Shown here: piece after piece, positions 1-6,371 of the stretch
How positions within the stretch are numbered: position 1 is the stretch's first letter
How the letters are laid out: each line of letters begins with the position of its first letter
NCBI GenBank assembly: GCA_937877165.1
Contig: CALEFO010000232.1
Span: 1 to 10,164 of the forward strand
Length of the DNA stretch: 10,164 nt
Reading direction: 5' to 3'
Origin: an uncultured Lachnospiraceae bacterium
GTDB taxonomy: Bacteria > Bacillota > Clostridia > Lachnospirales > Lachnospiraceae
Program-made: the position numbers and the translations under genes
The notes under the pieces: model-generated
What the model saw: only the letters and a program-made list of their open reading frames with translations
What the model was told of the DNA's origin: nothing
Databases searched by the model: none

Positions 1-420
1 ATAAGGAATTCCGTCGCACCCGCGGAACCAGTGATCTGTCCAGATAAACCGCTCCGAGAGGTCGTTTTTTTTCGCCTTCTGGCTCTCCTTAAACCAGGGA
101 TGCTCCTCCGAGGTGTGCCCCGGAACGAGGTCCAGCAGGATGTGCATGCCTTTTTCATGTGCCTCATGGAACAGGCGGTACAAATCATTATTCGTTCCGT
201 AGCGCGGCGCTACCTTCTTGTAGTCGCGCACATCATAGCCGGCATCGTGGAACGGCGAATCGAAGCAGGGATTGATCCAGACTGCATTGCAGCCAAGACC
301 TTTGATATAATCCAGCTTTTCCGTAATTCCGTTGATGTCTCCGATTCCATCCGCATTCGTGTCCTTAAAGCTCTGCGGATAAATTTCATAAAAAACTGCG
401 TCCTTTAACCATCCGATCAT
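1..420 (-). CDS. GH13 alpha-glucosidase/alpha-amylase-family enzyme, N-terminal part (cut by window edge)
   Basis: The first 140 residues of a glycoside hydrolase family 13 enzyme; the rest lies beyond the left edge. The start has a good ribosome binding site (GGGAGG, 428-433). Visible family marks are the beta1 motif VFYEIYPQSF (residues 9-18), the calcium-type loop DTNADGIGDINGI (20-32; D20, N22, D24, D28), the GYDVRDY motif with PRYGT (61-76), and conserved region I, DLVPGHTS (97-104), with the substrate-binding His102. The nucleophile and acid/base regions are not in view, so activity and bond specificity cannot be judged. No signal peptide is seen, so the enzyme is probably cytoplasmic and hydrolyses the sugar brought in by the adjacent ABC importer. 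The DxNxDGxGD loop is typical of the oligo-1,6-glucosidase/alpha-glucosidase branch. Region I has Gly101 where most GH13 enzymes have Asn (usual NH, here GH). The family call is secure; the exact substrate is inference. Confidence 0.93.
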   Translation of the reverse strand, partial: MIGWLKDAVFYEIYPQSFKDTNADGIGDINGITEKLDYIKGLGCNAVWINPCFDSPFHDAGYDVRDYKKVAPRYGTNNDLYRLFHEAHEKGMHILLDLVPGHTSEEHPWFKESQKAKKNDLSERFIWTDHWFRGCDGIPY

Positions 421-433
421 TTTTATACCTCCC

Positions 434-482
434 ATATAAAAACTCCCTATGACACGCCTTTCGGTATGCCATAAGGAGTTTT
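434..482 (-). terminator. Hairpin with short U-tract between binding-protein gene and GH13 gene (terminator/attenuator)
   Basis: Arms 439-458 and 463-482 pair over about 20 positions with three mismatches and one wobble, around a 4-nt loop. In transcript direction the 3' arm ends in TTTTT followed by ATAT. The GH13 ribosome binding site begins directly after it (428-433), leaving no room for a promoter between hairpin and gene. I see no convincing promoter in 483-559. It therefore probably acts as a partial terminator or 3'-end stabiliser that lowers GH13 expression relative to the binding protein. Hairpins behind binding-protein genes are common in sugar ABC operons. Confidence 0.72.
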
Positions 483-559
483 CTTTCAGGACTTATCTCC
501 TAAGCTCCGGTGTCTTCGGTATCCCGTCGCAATCAGCGTTTGTGTGAAAGTGTCTTTGT

Positions 560-1930
560 TCAGCGGTGATAATAGAAATCAATGTACTCTGCGCAGGCAT
601 CCTGGAATGCCTCTGCGTCTCCATCTCCGTAGTAGCCCTGTGCAGCTGCTGCCAGATCTGCTCTCAGATCCCAGGTCGGCCACTGGTTTCCAACGGTTGA
701 GAATGCTGCGCCACTCATGACGGTGTCATAAACATCCATGAGCTGTTCCTTGTCATACTTTACGCCCTTGACATAGTTAATGTTGCCATCAACCTCGTAG
801 TACTCCTGTGCAATGTCAGACTGGGACAGGAAGTCCAGGAATGCCTTGCAGGCCTCCGGATACTTGGTGGATGTTCCAATGGACCATGCCGTATCTACGT
901 TTACCGCAACCTTCGGGGAATCCAGAAGCGGGCTCGGCAGTGCACAGTAAGCAATGTCGATGTCCGGATTTGCGGTCAGGAACTGGGAAAGCAGCCAGCT
1001 TCCGTTGAACATGATCGCCGCGTCGCCGTTTACAACATCCTGAAGAGCTGCGTCTCGGTCCATTCCGAGCGCGTCCTCGGTTGCATAGGGCTTAATCGTA
1101 TCCAGGAACTCCATAAAGGTATTCAGCGTCTCACTGTCTGCAATGTCCTTGGTTCCGTCAGCAATTGCCTGGAAGTCGTTCGGGCAATCCGGATTCAGCT
1201 CACCCATCAGACGCTCGGTCAGCTGAGGAGCATCTCCCTTGAAGGGGAAGGCAATCGGTGTCTTGATTCCGGAATCCTGAAGCTTCTGCAGGTCTTCTTT
1301 GAACTCATCAAAGGTCGTCGGTGCAGAAGTGATGCCTGCTGCCTCGAAGAGATCCTTGCGATAATAAACACCGTAGGTACTAACGGTCATCGGCATACAG
1401 AACTGGATGCCCTTGTACTCCGTCAGATTCAGAAGATTCTGCCCGATGTTCTGCTCGAATGCCTCGTTGGTGACATCGGTGACGTAGCCCGCATCATAAT
1501 ATTCCTTGTACTCAACACCCGCCGGCATCACCTGCATGACATCCGGGATATCATTGGAAGCAAGTCTCGTCTTCAGAACAGTCTCGCCATCTTCTCCATA
1601 GGTATGATTGACCTTCACCTGCGGATACTGCGCCTCAAACTCCTTGATAATATTATCAACAACTTCCACGATCTCTTCCTTGATCGTAAAGACCTCAATG
1701 GTTGCACCGTCTTCCGGTGTATAATCACCGCTCACGGTGCCGCTCTCGTCATCAGCTGCCGAATCCAGAACCGGCGCATTGTCCGTGCTCTCCTCTGCTG
1801 CAGCCTCTGTCGTCTCCTCCGCTGCCGGTGTGCTGTCAGCGGCGGAGCTGTCCGAGGAAGACCCGCAGCCTGCCAGAGAGAATAACATCATCCCCGACAT
1901 CATCAGTGCCAAAACTCTTTTCTTGTTCAT
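560..1930 (-). CDS. Carbohydrate ABC transporter solute-binding lipoprotein (family 1)
   Basis: 456 residues. It captures sugar at the outer face of the membrane and delivers it to the two permeases encoded upstream. The ATG at 1930 is chosen because it has GGGAGG (1938-1943) seven bases ahead and opens a classical lipoprotein signal: MNKKR, a hydrophobic stretch, then lipobox LAGC with Cys22 as the lipidated residue. The open frame continues 76 codons further upstream, but that part overlaps the hydrolase gene and does not look like protein. Residues 23-75 are a low-complexity Ser/Ala/Thr/Glu/Asp linker. The binding fold starts near 78 (TIEVFTIKEE) and carries typical family segments such as TYGVYYRKDLFEAAGI (185-200), ALQDVVNGDAAIMFNGSW (295-312) and AWSIGTSTKYPEACKAFLDF (348-367). 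The gene is placed after the permeases and the hydrolase rather than first, and 118 bp separates it from the hydrolase gene, with no clear promoter there. The GH13 neighbour suggests an alpha-glucoside or maltodextrin ligand; the sequence alone does not show the ligand. Confidence 0.95.
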   Translation of the reverse strand: MNKKRVLALMMSGMMLFSLAGCGSSSDSSAADSTPAAEETTEAAAEESTDNAPVLDSAADDESGTVSGDYTPEDGATIEVFTIKEEIVEVVDNIIKEFEAQYPQVKVNHTYGEDGETVLKTRLASNDIPDVMQVMPAGVEYKEYYDAGYVTDVTNEAFEQNIGQNLLNLTEYKGIQFCMPMTVSTYGVYYRKDLFEAAGITSAPTTFDEFKEDLQKLQDSGIKTPIAFPFKGDAPQLTERLMGELNPDCPNDFQAIADGTKDIADSETLNTFMEFLDTIKPYATEDALGMDRDAALQDVVNGDAAIMFNGSWLLSQFLTANPDIDIAYCALPSPLLDSPKVAVNVDTAWSIGTSTKYPEACKAFLDFLSQSDIAQEYYEVDGNINYVKGVKYDKEQLMDVYDTVMSGAAFSTVGNQWPTWDLRADLAAAAQGYYGDGDAEAFQDACAEYIDFYYHR

Positions 1931-2048
1931 TGTTGAACCTCCCTTAATATTTATCAGCGGCTCCCATTGCACCGCAGATTTACGTTTCCGACGGTGTTTG
2001 CTCTCTCCTTCGTCTTTCCATCCAGAAAAAGCAAAGCCGTTTCCGTTC

Positions 2049-2867
2049 TCAGATCTCCACCTGCATTCCGTCATAGGACGGGATGATGTGATCCTTCTCC
2101 ATGATTCTTTCAAGCTCCGTGTACGGCAGATAGAAGTTGTGCGAGTAGTGCGTCGCAATCACGACCGTTTTCTCATCAATCAGGCCGTCCTTCTCGAACC
2201 GCTCCTTCATCTTCAGAATGTTCGGATACCCCATGTGGTAATTCTTCGAATCCTTCATACCGATCGTGCAGTCCATGCTCAGAAGGTCAAACTTCAGATG
2301 ATTCTGCTCTATGTAATCCCATGTCTGTGCCGGATATTCTCCGGTGTCATTGCTGTAGAGAACCCGTTTGCCACCGTTCTCAATGCTGTAAATCAGGCAG
2401 TTCTCTCTGGGATCGTGATTGGCCGTCAGCGGTGTTACGAGATAGTCGCCGATCTGCACCGGCTCGAAATTATGCAGCTCATGGATCACAACTCTCCCGT
2501 CAACATCCACCTCCGGTGTTTTTCTCAGCCGTTCCGCACAGACATTGTTGCCGTATACGTGAACCGGTTCGGTAATGCCCGCTGCGTAGTCCTTGCTTCG
2601 CATTGCAAACTCTTCCGGATAGAAATGATCCTGATGCGAATGTGTGAAAATCACATATTTCAGTCTGTAAAACTCCAGCTGATTCTGGAGCATGTGCATG
2701 TAGGCATCCTGTGGAAAATCCACCATAAGATCATCATTGAAAAGAACCTGCGATCTCGTGCGGATATCCTTTCCCCGCATTTTTCTTGCCTTTTGGCAGA
2801 CCTCGCAGTTGCACCAGATGGCAGGAATTGCCTCTGCCGCAGCAGTTCCCAGATAATGCAGTTTCAT
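2049..2867 (-). CDS. PhnP-like metallo-beta-lactamase-fold phosphodiesterase
   Basis: 272 residues; the start is supported by GGGGAGG (2874-2880). The MBL metal motif is THSHQDH (His76, His78, Asp80, His81), with further likely ligands His151 (TANHD), Asp174 (SNDTG) and His240 (THYSH). The N-terminus has GTAAAEAIPAIWCNCEVC with Cys19, Cys21 and Cys24; with His243 these match the extra structural zinc site of E. coli PhnP. The C-terminal PSYDGMQVEI also matches the PhnP ending (FDGMEI). From what is known of PhnP, the chemistry would be hydrolysis of a cyclic phosphodiester such as 5-phosphoribosyl 1,2-cyclic phosphate. No phn genes are visible here. The gene sits 27 bp after the MalG-type permease and ahead of the binding protein, so it is probably co-transcribed with sugar uptake. 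A cyclic sugar phosphate substrate is inference only. The fold and PhnP-like site are well supported; the substrate is unknown. It lacks a signal peptide, so it is cytoplasmic. Confidence 0.88.
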   Translation of the reverse strand: MKLHYLGTAAAEAIPAIWCNCEVCQKARKMRGKDIRTRSQVLFNDDLMVDFPQDAYMHMLQNQLEFYRLKYVIFTHSHQDHFYPEEFAMRSKDYAAGITEPVHVYGNNVCAERLRKTPEVDVDGRVVIHELHNFEPVQIGDYLVTPLTANHDPRENCLIYSIENGGKRVLYSNDTGEYPAQTWDYIEQNHLKFDLLSMDCTIGMKDSKNYHMGYPNILKMKERFEKDGLIDEKTVVIATHYSHNFYLPYTELERIMEKDHIIPSYDGMQVEI

Positions 2868-2894
2868 CGTTTTCCTCCCCTCTAGTTTTTGTTT

Positions 2895-3728
2895 TTAACC
2901 CTTGACTGCTCCGCTCGTCAGTCCCGACATGATCTGCTTCTGAAGGAAGAGATAGATCACAAGGATCGGGATCATTGAGATGCACAGGCAGGCAAATACA
3001 AGTCCATAATCCACGCCCGCTTCCGACTGGAAGTTGTACTGATACAAAACGATGGTCCAATACTGCGGAGACCGGTTCAGGATGATCAGAGGAAGCGTAA
3101 AGTCGTTCCAGGTCCAAAGGCAGTCCTTGATGACGGAGGTTGCAATGATCGGCTGCATCAGAGGGAAAATAATTCTCCGGTAGGTGTAGAACGTGCTGGA
3201 TCCGTCGATGGATGCCGCTTCTTCAAGGTCCCTTGGAATTCCCGCAAGATATCCGGTGTACAGGAAAGTCGCCTCGCAGGTGGTGGAGCCGATGCAGAGG
3301 ATGGCAAGTCCGACCGGGCTCATCATCTTCAGTGCGGACATCATCTGAACCAGTGGAATCATCTTGACCTGGAACGGAATGAAAATTCCGATCAGCAGGT
3401 AGAAGTAAAAGGCTCTCCACTTCTTGCTCTCATTCATTCTGCGTCCGACGGAATAGCCTAGCATCGGCATCAGAAGAACATCGCCCGCCGCGACAACCGC
3501 CGTGATCACCGCCGTGTTCAGCAGAGCTCTCCAGAAGCCCTTCTTCGAGAGAATGTAGGTAAAGTTTCCTGTATACCATTTCTTCGGAAGAGACAGATAA
3601 TTGGTGATCGTCTCCGAGGTGCTTTTGAAGCTTGTGATGAATGTAATGTACAGTGGAAGAATAATGGTCAAAAGCCCGATCACAAGAAGCGCATAGACCA
3701 GGATTTTATGTAATTTCTTTTTGCTCAT
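2895..3728 (-). CDS. Carbohydrate ABC transporter permease, MalG type
   Basis: 277 residues; an inner-membrane subunit of a type I sugar importer. About six hydrophobic segments are visible: residues 8-30, 68-90, 106-125, 138-160, 190-205 and 242-262. The cytoplasmic EAA loop that contacts the ATPase is EEAASIDGSSTFYTYRRIIFP (starting at 169, with Gly176), and the end QKQIMSGLTSGAVKG is characteristic of the MalG branch. The gene begins 18 bp after the stop of the MalF-type permease; a G-rich stretch (GAGGGGTGGGG) lies in this gap and probably serves as ribosome binding site. It pairs with the other permease as a heterodimer. Family and role are clear; the transported sugar is inferred from the GH13 gene downstream. 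Confidence 0.95.
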   Translation of the reverse strand: MSKKKLHKILVYALLVIGLLTIILPLYITFITSFKSTSETITNYLSLPKKWYTGNFTYILSKKGFWRALLNTAVITAVVAAGDVLLMPMLGYSVGRRMNESKKWRAFYFYLLIGIFIPFQVKMIPLVQMMSALKMMSPVGLAILCIGSTTCEATFLYTGYLAGIPRDLEEAASIDGSSTFYTYRRIIFPLMQPIIATSVIKDCLWTWNDFTLPLIILNRSPQYWTIVLYQYNFQSEAGVDYGLVFACLCISMIPILVIYLFLQKQIMSGLTSGAVKG

Positions 3729-3746
3729 TTGCTTACCCCACCCCTC

Positions 3747-4646
3747 TTATGCGTTTACAGATTTCTTGTTGCTGATCTGGAGCTGAATGTAGGAAATCAC
3801 AGCCACCACAACACCGACGATAATGGCCTCTGCCATCGCGGATGCAAACCGATTGTTCTTGAATGCATCGTTGTAAATCAGAATGGACAGCGAACGCGTT
3901 GCGTTGTTCGGACCGCCATCGGTCAGGATTTTGATCTGATCGAAGACCATCAGACCGCCCTTGACCGCCAGTACCAGGACAACGGAAAGTGTCGGAATCA
4001 GGTGCGGGATGGTGATATAGCGGAATACCTTCCAGCGGTTCGCCCCGTCAATTCTCGCTGCCTCCAAAAGCTCATGCGGAATAGTCTGAAGTCCTGCGAG
4101 AATCAGGATCGACTGCATCGGTAGCGCCCCCCAAAGCGCTACGAACAGAATGCCGAAGATCGCGGTGTCCTTGCTGGAGAGGAGACTCTTGTGCAGTGCT
4201 GCAATTCCCATTGCGTCTCCAAATGCCGGAATCACACGGAAGAAAATCTGATTGAAAATCATGGATACGGTCACGCTGCTGAACAGTGCCGGAAGGAAAT
4301 ACAGAGCCCGAAAGGTTGTGCTTCCCTTCACCCGCTGATTCAGAAGCATCGCGATGACAGTGGCAAGAATCAGGATTCCTGCAACATAGAAAATCGTATA
4401 GCGGAAGTTGAAAAGAAAGGCCTTCAGGAACCGTTTGTCTGTCAGCGCGTTGATGTAATTCTGCAGTCCCACGAAGTTGTTGCTCCTTGCAATGCTGTTC
4501 CAGTCCGTGAAGCTGTAGTACACGCCGAGACAAACCGGAACGGTGAAGAAGAACGTGTACAGTGCCGCCCCCGGTATGGACATCAGCACGGTCGTTCTTT
4601 TGTAGTCTTTTTTCAGACAAGTCTGATGTTGTGTATCTTTTTTCAA
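3747..4646 (-). CDS. Carbohydrate ABC transporter permease, MalF type (TTG start)
   Basis: 299 residues from the proposed TTG start at 4646. The first ATG in frame (4688) has no ribosome binding site ahead of it, whereas the TTG is preceded by AAGGGAG (ctccc at 4657-4661 on the plus strand) at about ten bases. The sequence after it, LKKDTQHQTCLKKDYKR, is the usual basic cytoplasmic start before the first membrane segment. The ATPase-contact EAA loop is LLEAARIDGANRWKVFRYITIP (EAA near residue 195). Typical MalF-side features are SFTDWNSI after the first membrane segment, FVGLQNYINAL, and RALYFLPALFSSV. It is the first gene of the operon, about 80 bp downstream of a good promoter. No ATP-binding subunit gene is in the window, so a shared ATPase elsewhere is expected. 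If the ATG were used, the protein would have 14 more residues (313). Confidence 0.93.
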   Translation of the reverse strand: MKKDTQHQTCLKKDYKRTTVLMSIPGAALYTFFFTVPVCLGVYYSFTDWNSIARSNNFVGLQNYINALTDKRFLKAFLFNFRYTIFYVAGILILATVIAMLLNQRVKGSTTFRALYFLPALFSSVTVSMIFNQIFFRVIPAFGDAMGIAALHKSLLSSKDTAIFGILFVALWGALPMQSILILAGLQTIPHELLEAARIDGANRWKVFRYITIPHLIPTLSVVLVLAVKGGLMVFDQIKILTDGGPNNATRSLSILIYNDAFKNNRFASAMAEAIIVGVVVAVISYIQLQISNKKSVNA

Positions 4647-4722
4647 TTCCTTGTATCTCCCTTCTTTCGATATTGTAAATATATACATTTTCGTGTTTTA
4701 TATTCTCGCTTGTTTTGTTGAT

Positions 4723-4749
4723 ATTATACTACTCTTTCCTGTGTGTCAA
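4723..4749 (-). promoter_or_regulatory. Sigma-A-type promoter of the sugar operon
   Basis: On the minus strand there is a perfect TTGACA (4744-4749) and a perfect TATAAT (4723-4728), separated by 15 bp. That spacing is short; an overlapping TAATAT two bases further on gives 17 bp. It lies ahead of the MalF-type gene in an AT-rich region and predicts a leader of about 70 nt. Within that leader, 4674-4687 is an AT-rich near-palindrome (TGTA, six bases, TACA) that might be an operator, but this is weak. Confidence 0.75.
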
Positions 4750-4828
4750 TCAATTTATTAAACTTTTTTAAATCATTTGTTGTGCATTTTGCATTCGTTT
4801 TCTTAAGGATTTATCCGGATTTTTAGTC

Positions 4829-4871
4829 AAAAATAAAAAGGGCATGCAAAAGCAATCTCCATCACTTTTGC
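4829..4871 (-). terminator. Terminator-like hairpin below the small G10 frame
   Basis: On the minus strand GCAAAAG (4865-4871) pairs perfectly with CTTTTGC (4846-4852) over a 12-nt loop. Six bases further on comes a T-rich tail, CTTTTTATTTTT (4829-4840). The short spacer between stem and tail and the AT-rich stem make it a moderate candidate. It is too far from metA to serve it after two other terminators. If real, it implies a separate small transcript from the 4870-5260 region. Confidence 0.45.
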
Positions 4872-4947
4872 CGCTCTCATCATCTCTAAGGCAATTCACA
4901 TTATTCGGTTCTGCCCTCTCCGCAGTAGATACGTTTCGACTCCTGCT

Positions 4948-5157
4948 TTACGTACTCTTTACGTTTGGGACAGTCATAGAATACCCCCCCCCCGTAAAAT
5001 TTTGCAATAGTTTTATGTCATTAGACGTCAATTCTTTTATATATTTATGACAATTCTCTAAGATTTCGTTTCGGTTTATATGCATAATGTGCATTATTTT
5101 TCTATTCATATCTTCTTTTTCGCCATTTTCGTTATTTTCAGGTCTGGCCTTTCCCAT
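4948..5157 (-). CDS. Small unrecognised open frame with a G10 homopolymer, possibly a gene remnant
   Basis: 69 codons from ATG 5157, or 53 from ATG 5109. I recognise no family. The first 45 or so residues from the inner start (MNRKIMHIMHINRNEILEN, then a Lys/Leu-rich helix-like stretch ending LLQNFT) look moderately protein-like and charged. The frame then enters ten consecutive G, coded as three glycines after Thr, and ends 12 codons later. With one G more or two fewer, the frame would instead continue through FYDCPKRKEYVKQESKR and IYCGEGRTE before a stop, which is also protein-like and contains two cysteines. So it may be a phase-variable small gene, a frameshifted remnant, or chance. No good ribosome binding site stands before either ATG: an AGGAGG is 17 bases ahead of the outer one, and only AAGAAG precedes the inner one. 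A terminator-like hairpin follows it. Confidence 0.25.
   Translation of the reverse strand: MGKARPENNENGEKEDMNRKIMHIMHINRNEILENCHKYIKELTSNDIKLLQNFTGGGYSMTVPNVKST
4984..4993. repeat. Homopolymer run of ten C (plus strand), G10 on the coding strand of the small frame
   Basis: Ten uninterrupted C, in otherwise AT-rich sequence, are directly readable. Runs of this length are prone to slipped-strand length change in bacteria and to errors in sequencing. It lies inside the small unrecognised frame, where a length change would swap the C-terminal reading. Confidence 0.9.
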
Positions 5158-5267
5158 ATTCCAGCTCTTCGCATCCTCCTGGTTCCCGTATTTTTGATCC
5201 TAACCAATCTATTTGCCAAGCAGGGAGTGGCAAAATCCGAACATTTTCCTGTTCAAATGCACACAAT

Positions 5268-5290
5268 AAAAAAATCGGAATCTCATTCCG
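5268..5290 (-). terminator. Second small Rho-independent terminator behind metA
   Basis: On the minus strand CGGAAT and ATTCCG form a perfect 6-bp stem around GAG, followed at once by ATTTTTTT. It lies 37 bp behind the strong metA terminator in the same direction, so it may be a backup or may end a short separate transcript. Confidence 0.6.
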
Positions 5291-5327
5291 CCAGATATGG
5301 CAATTGCAACAGCCCATGTCCCAGACG

Positions 5328-5364
5328 TAAAAATCCCCCCGACAGGATAATCCTGACAGGGGGG
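5328..5364 (-). terminator. Strong Rho-independent terminator of metA
   Basis: Six C and six G (5359-5364 with 5335-5340) form the base of the hairpin, and an inner CAGGA/TCCTG stem the top. In transcript direction it is followed by ATTTTTA. It starts 55 bp after the metA stop and fits the end of the metA transcript. Confidence 0.9.
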
Positions 5365-5419
5365 CAATCATTCTCACCGGATATTCCCAGCATCGCGGTA
5401 GTGTGATTATACCTGCCGC

Positions 5420-6337
5420 CTACCGGATCTCATTCAGATCATAAGGGGTTGCCTGATATACATAATAGTTGATCCAGTTGCTGTACATCGCCTGGCTCGC
5501 ACTGCGCCACTGGAGAAGAGGCTTCTGCTGCGGATCATTCTCCGGAAAGTAGTTCGCCGGAATTCTCGGATGGATGCCCTTCTTCACATCACGTTCATAC
5601 TCATCACGCAGCGTGTAGCGGTCGTATTCGCCGTGTCCGAAGATGAACACCTGCCTTCCGCCCTTGGCGGTGCACAGAAGAACCCCCGCCTCCTTCGACT
5701 CCGCGAGGACCTTCAGCTCTTTGCACGCGTGAATGGCGTCTGCTGGCACCTCTGTGTAGCGGCTGTGCGGGATCATGAAATAATCGTCCATACCGCGCAT
5801 CAGAGGATCCTTGCGGTGCATAACCTTGTGATAGTAGACTCCGGAGAGCTTCTCCTTCAGCATCTTCTTCGGAAGGCCGTAATGGTAGTACAGTCCCGCC
5901 TGCGCTCCCCAGCAGATATGCAGAGTCGAGGTCACATTCGTGACGCTCCAGGCAAAAACACGGCAGAGCTCGTTCCAGTAATCCACTTCCTCATATTCCA
6001 GCTTCTCCACTGGGGCGCCCGTAATGATCATTCCATCAAAACGACGATCCTTCAGATCATCGAAGCAGGCATAGAACTGATGCAGGTGCGAATACGAGGT
6101 ATTCTTCGAAAGGTGCGAGCTCATCCGCATGAAGGTAATATTGAGCTGCAGCGGCGTGTTGCTCAGCATCCGCAGGATATCCAGCTCCGTGTCCTCCTTC
6201 TTCGGCATCAGGTTCAGGATACAGATTTCCAGCGGCCGGATGTCCTGGTGGGCAGCCCGGCTCTCATCTACAATAAAGAGATTTTCTTTTTCCAGCTCTT
6301 CCTTCACGGGAAGGTCATTCTGAATTCGAATCGGCAT
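5420..6337 (-). CDS. metA: Homoserine O-acyltransferase MetA, predicted acetyl-CoA type
   Basis: 305 residues, the usual length. It acylates the hydroxyl of L-homoserine, the committing step of methionine synthesis, in the cytoplasm. The start MPIRIQNDLP is the conserved MetA N-terminus and has AGAGGAA (6344-6350) six bases ahead. An in-frame ATG 29 codons upstream (6424) has no ribosome binding site and falls in a leader hairpin. The catalytic residues are all present: nucleophile Cys142 in CWGAQA, His235 and Glu237 in GHGEYDR. Other conserved segments are LNLMPKKEDTELD (41-53) and the oxyanion/substrate region ITGAPVEKLEYEEVDYW (105-121). Position 111 is Glu. From published work on Bacillus MetA, Glu111 favours acetyl-CoA while Gly111, as in E. 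coli, favours succinyl-CoA, so the product is predicted to be O-acetylhomoserine. The gene has its own promoter candidate (6444-6471) and a strong terminator. No SAM-I riboswitch or T-box hallmark is seen in its leader. Confidence 0.97.
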   Translation of the reverse strand: MPIRIQNDLPVKEELEKENLFIVDESRAAHQDIRPLEICILNLMPKKEDTELDILRMLSNTPLQLNITFMRMSSHLSKNTSYSHLHQFYACFDDLKDRRFDGMIITGAPVEKLEYEEVDYWNELCRVFAWSVTNVTSTLHICWGAQAGLYYHYGLPKKMLKEKLSGVYYHKVMHRKDPLMRGMDDYFMIPHSRYTEVPADAIHACKELKVLAESKEAGVLLCTAKGGRQVFIFGHGEYDRYTLRDEYERDVKKGIHPRIPANYFPENDPQQKPLLQWRSASQAMYSNWINYYVYQATPYDLNEIR

Positions 6338-6371
6338 TCCAGATTCCTCTTCGTTTCTGCATATTTGTGTA

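Larger units (their letters stand above)
4750..5419. other. AT-rich 670-bp stretch between metA and the sugar operon
   Basis: No gene of recognisable family is present on either strand. The stretch holds, from right to left, two terminators behind metA (5328-5364 and 5268-5290), a small minus-strand open frame with a G10 run (frame up to 5157), a third terminator-like hairpin (4829-4871), and the upstream flank of the sugar promoter. The base composition is clearly more AT-rich than in the flanking genes. Open frames on the plus strand (for example 4844-5050 and 5080-5406) are rich in Ser, Leu, Phe and Pro in a random-looking way. They lack ribosome binding sites, so I do not call them. Confidence 0.6.

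Noticed and set aside
31..408. Plus-strand open frame at the left edge
   Set aside because: It is antisense to the clear GH13 N-terminus, whose motifs are unambiguous.
1931..2158. Upstream extension of the binding-protein frame by 76 codons
   Set aside because: It overlaps the end of the hydrolase gene in another frame, has no lipoprotein character, and the ATG at 1930 has a strong ribosome binding site followed by a proper signal peptide and lipobox.
1737..2885. Long plus-strand open frame (382 codons)
   Set aside because: It is the antisense shadow of the binding-protein and hydrolase genes, spanning their gap, with no family features and no ribosome binding site.
4790..4803. Possible CcpA (cre) site upstream of the sugar promoter, TGCATTCGTTTTCT
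   Set aside because: Several fixed positions of the cre consensus do not match, and it lies about 40 bp upstream of the -35. It is too degenerate to call, although catabolite control of such an operon would be expected.
5084..5097. Palindrome ATAATG-TG-CATTAT
   Set aside because: It is short and AT-rich, and inside the small frame it simply encodes an IMHIMHI-type repeat. Such palindromes are expected by chance in this composition.
5138..5377. Minus-strand frame of 79 codons between metA and the small frame
   Set aside because: It reads straight through both terminators, including their U-tracts, and has no recognisable content or good ribosome binding site.
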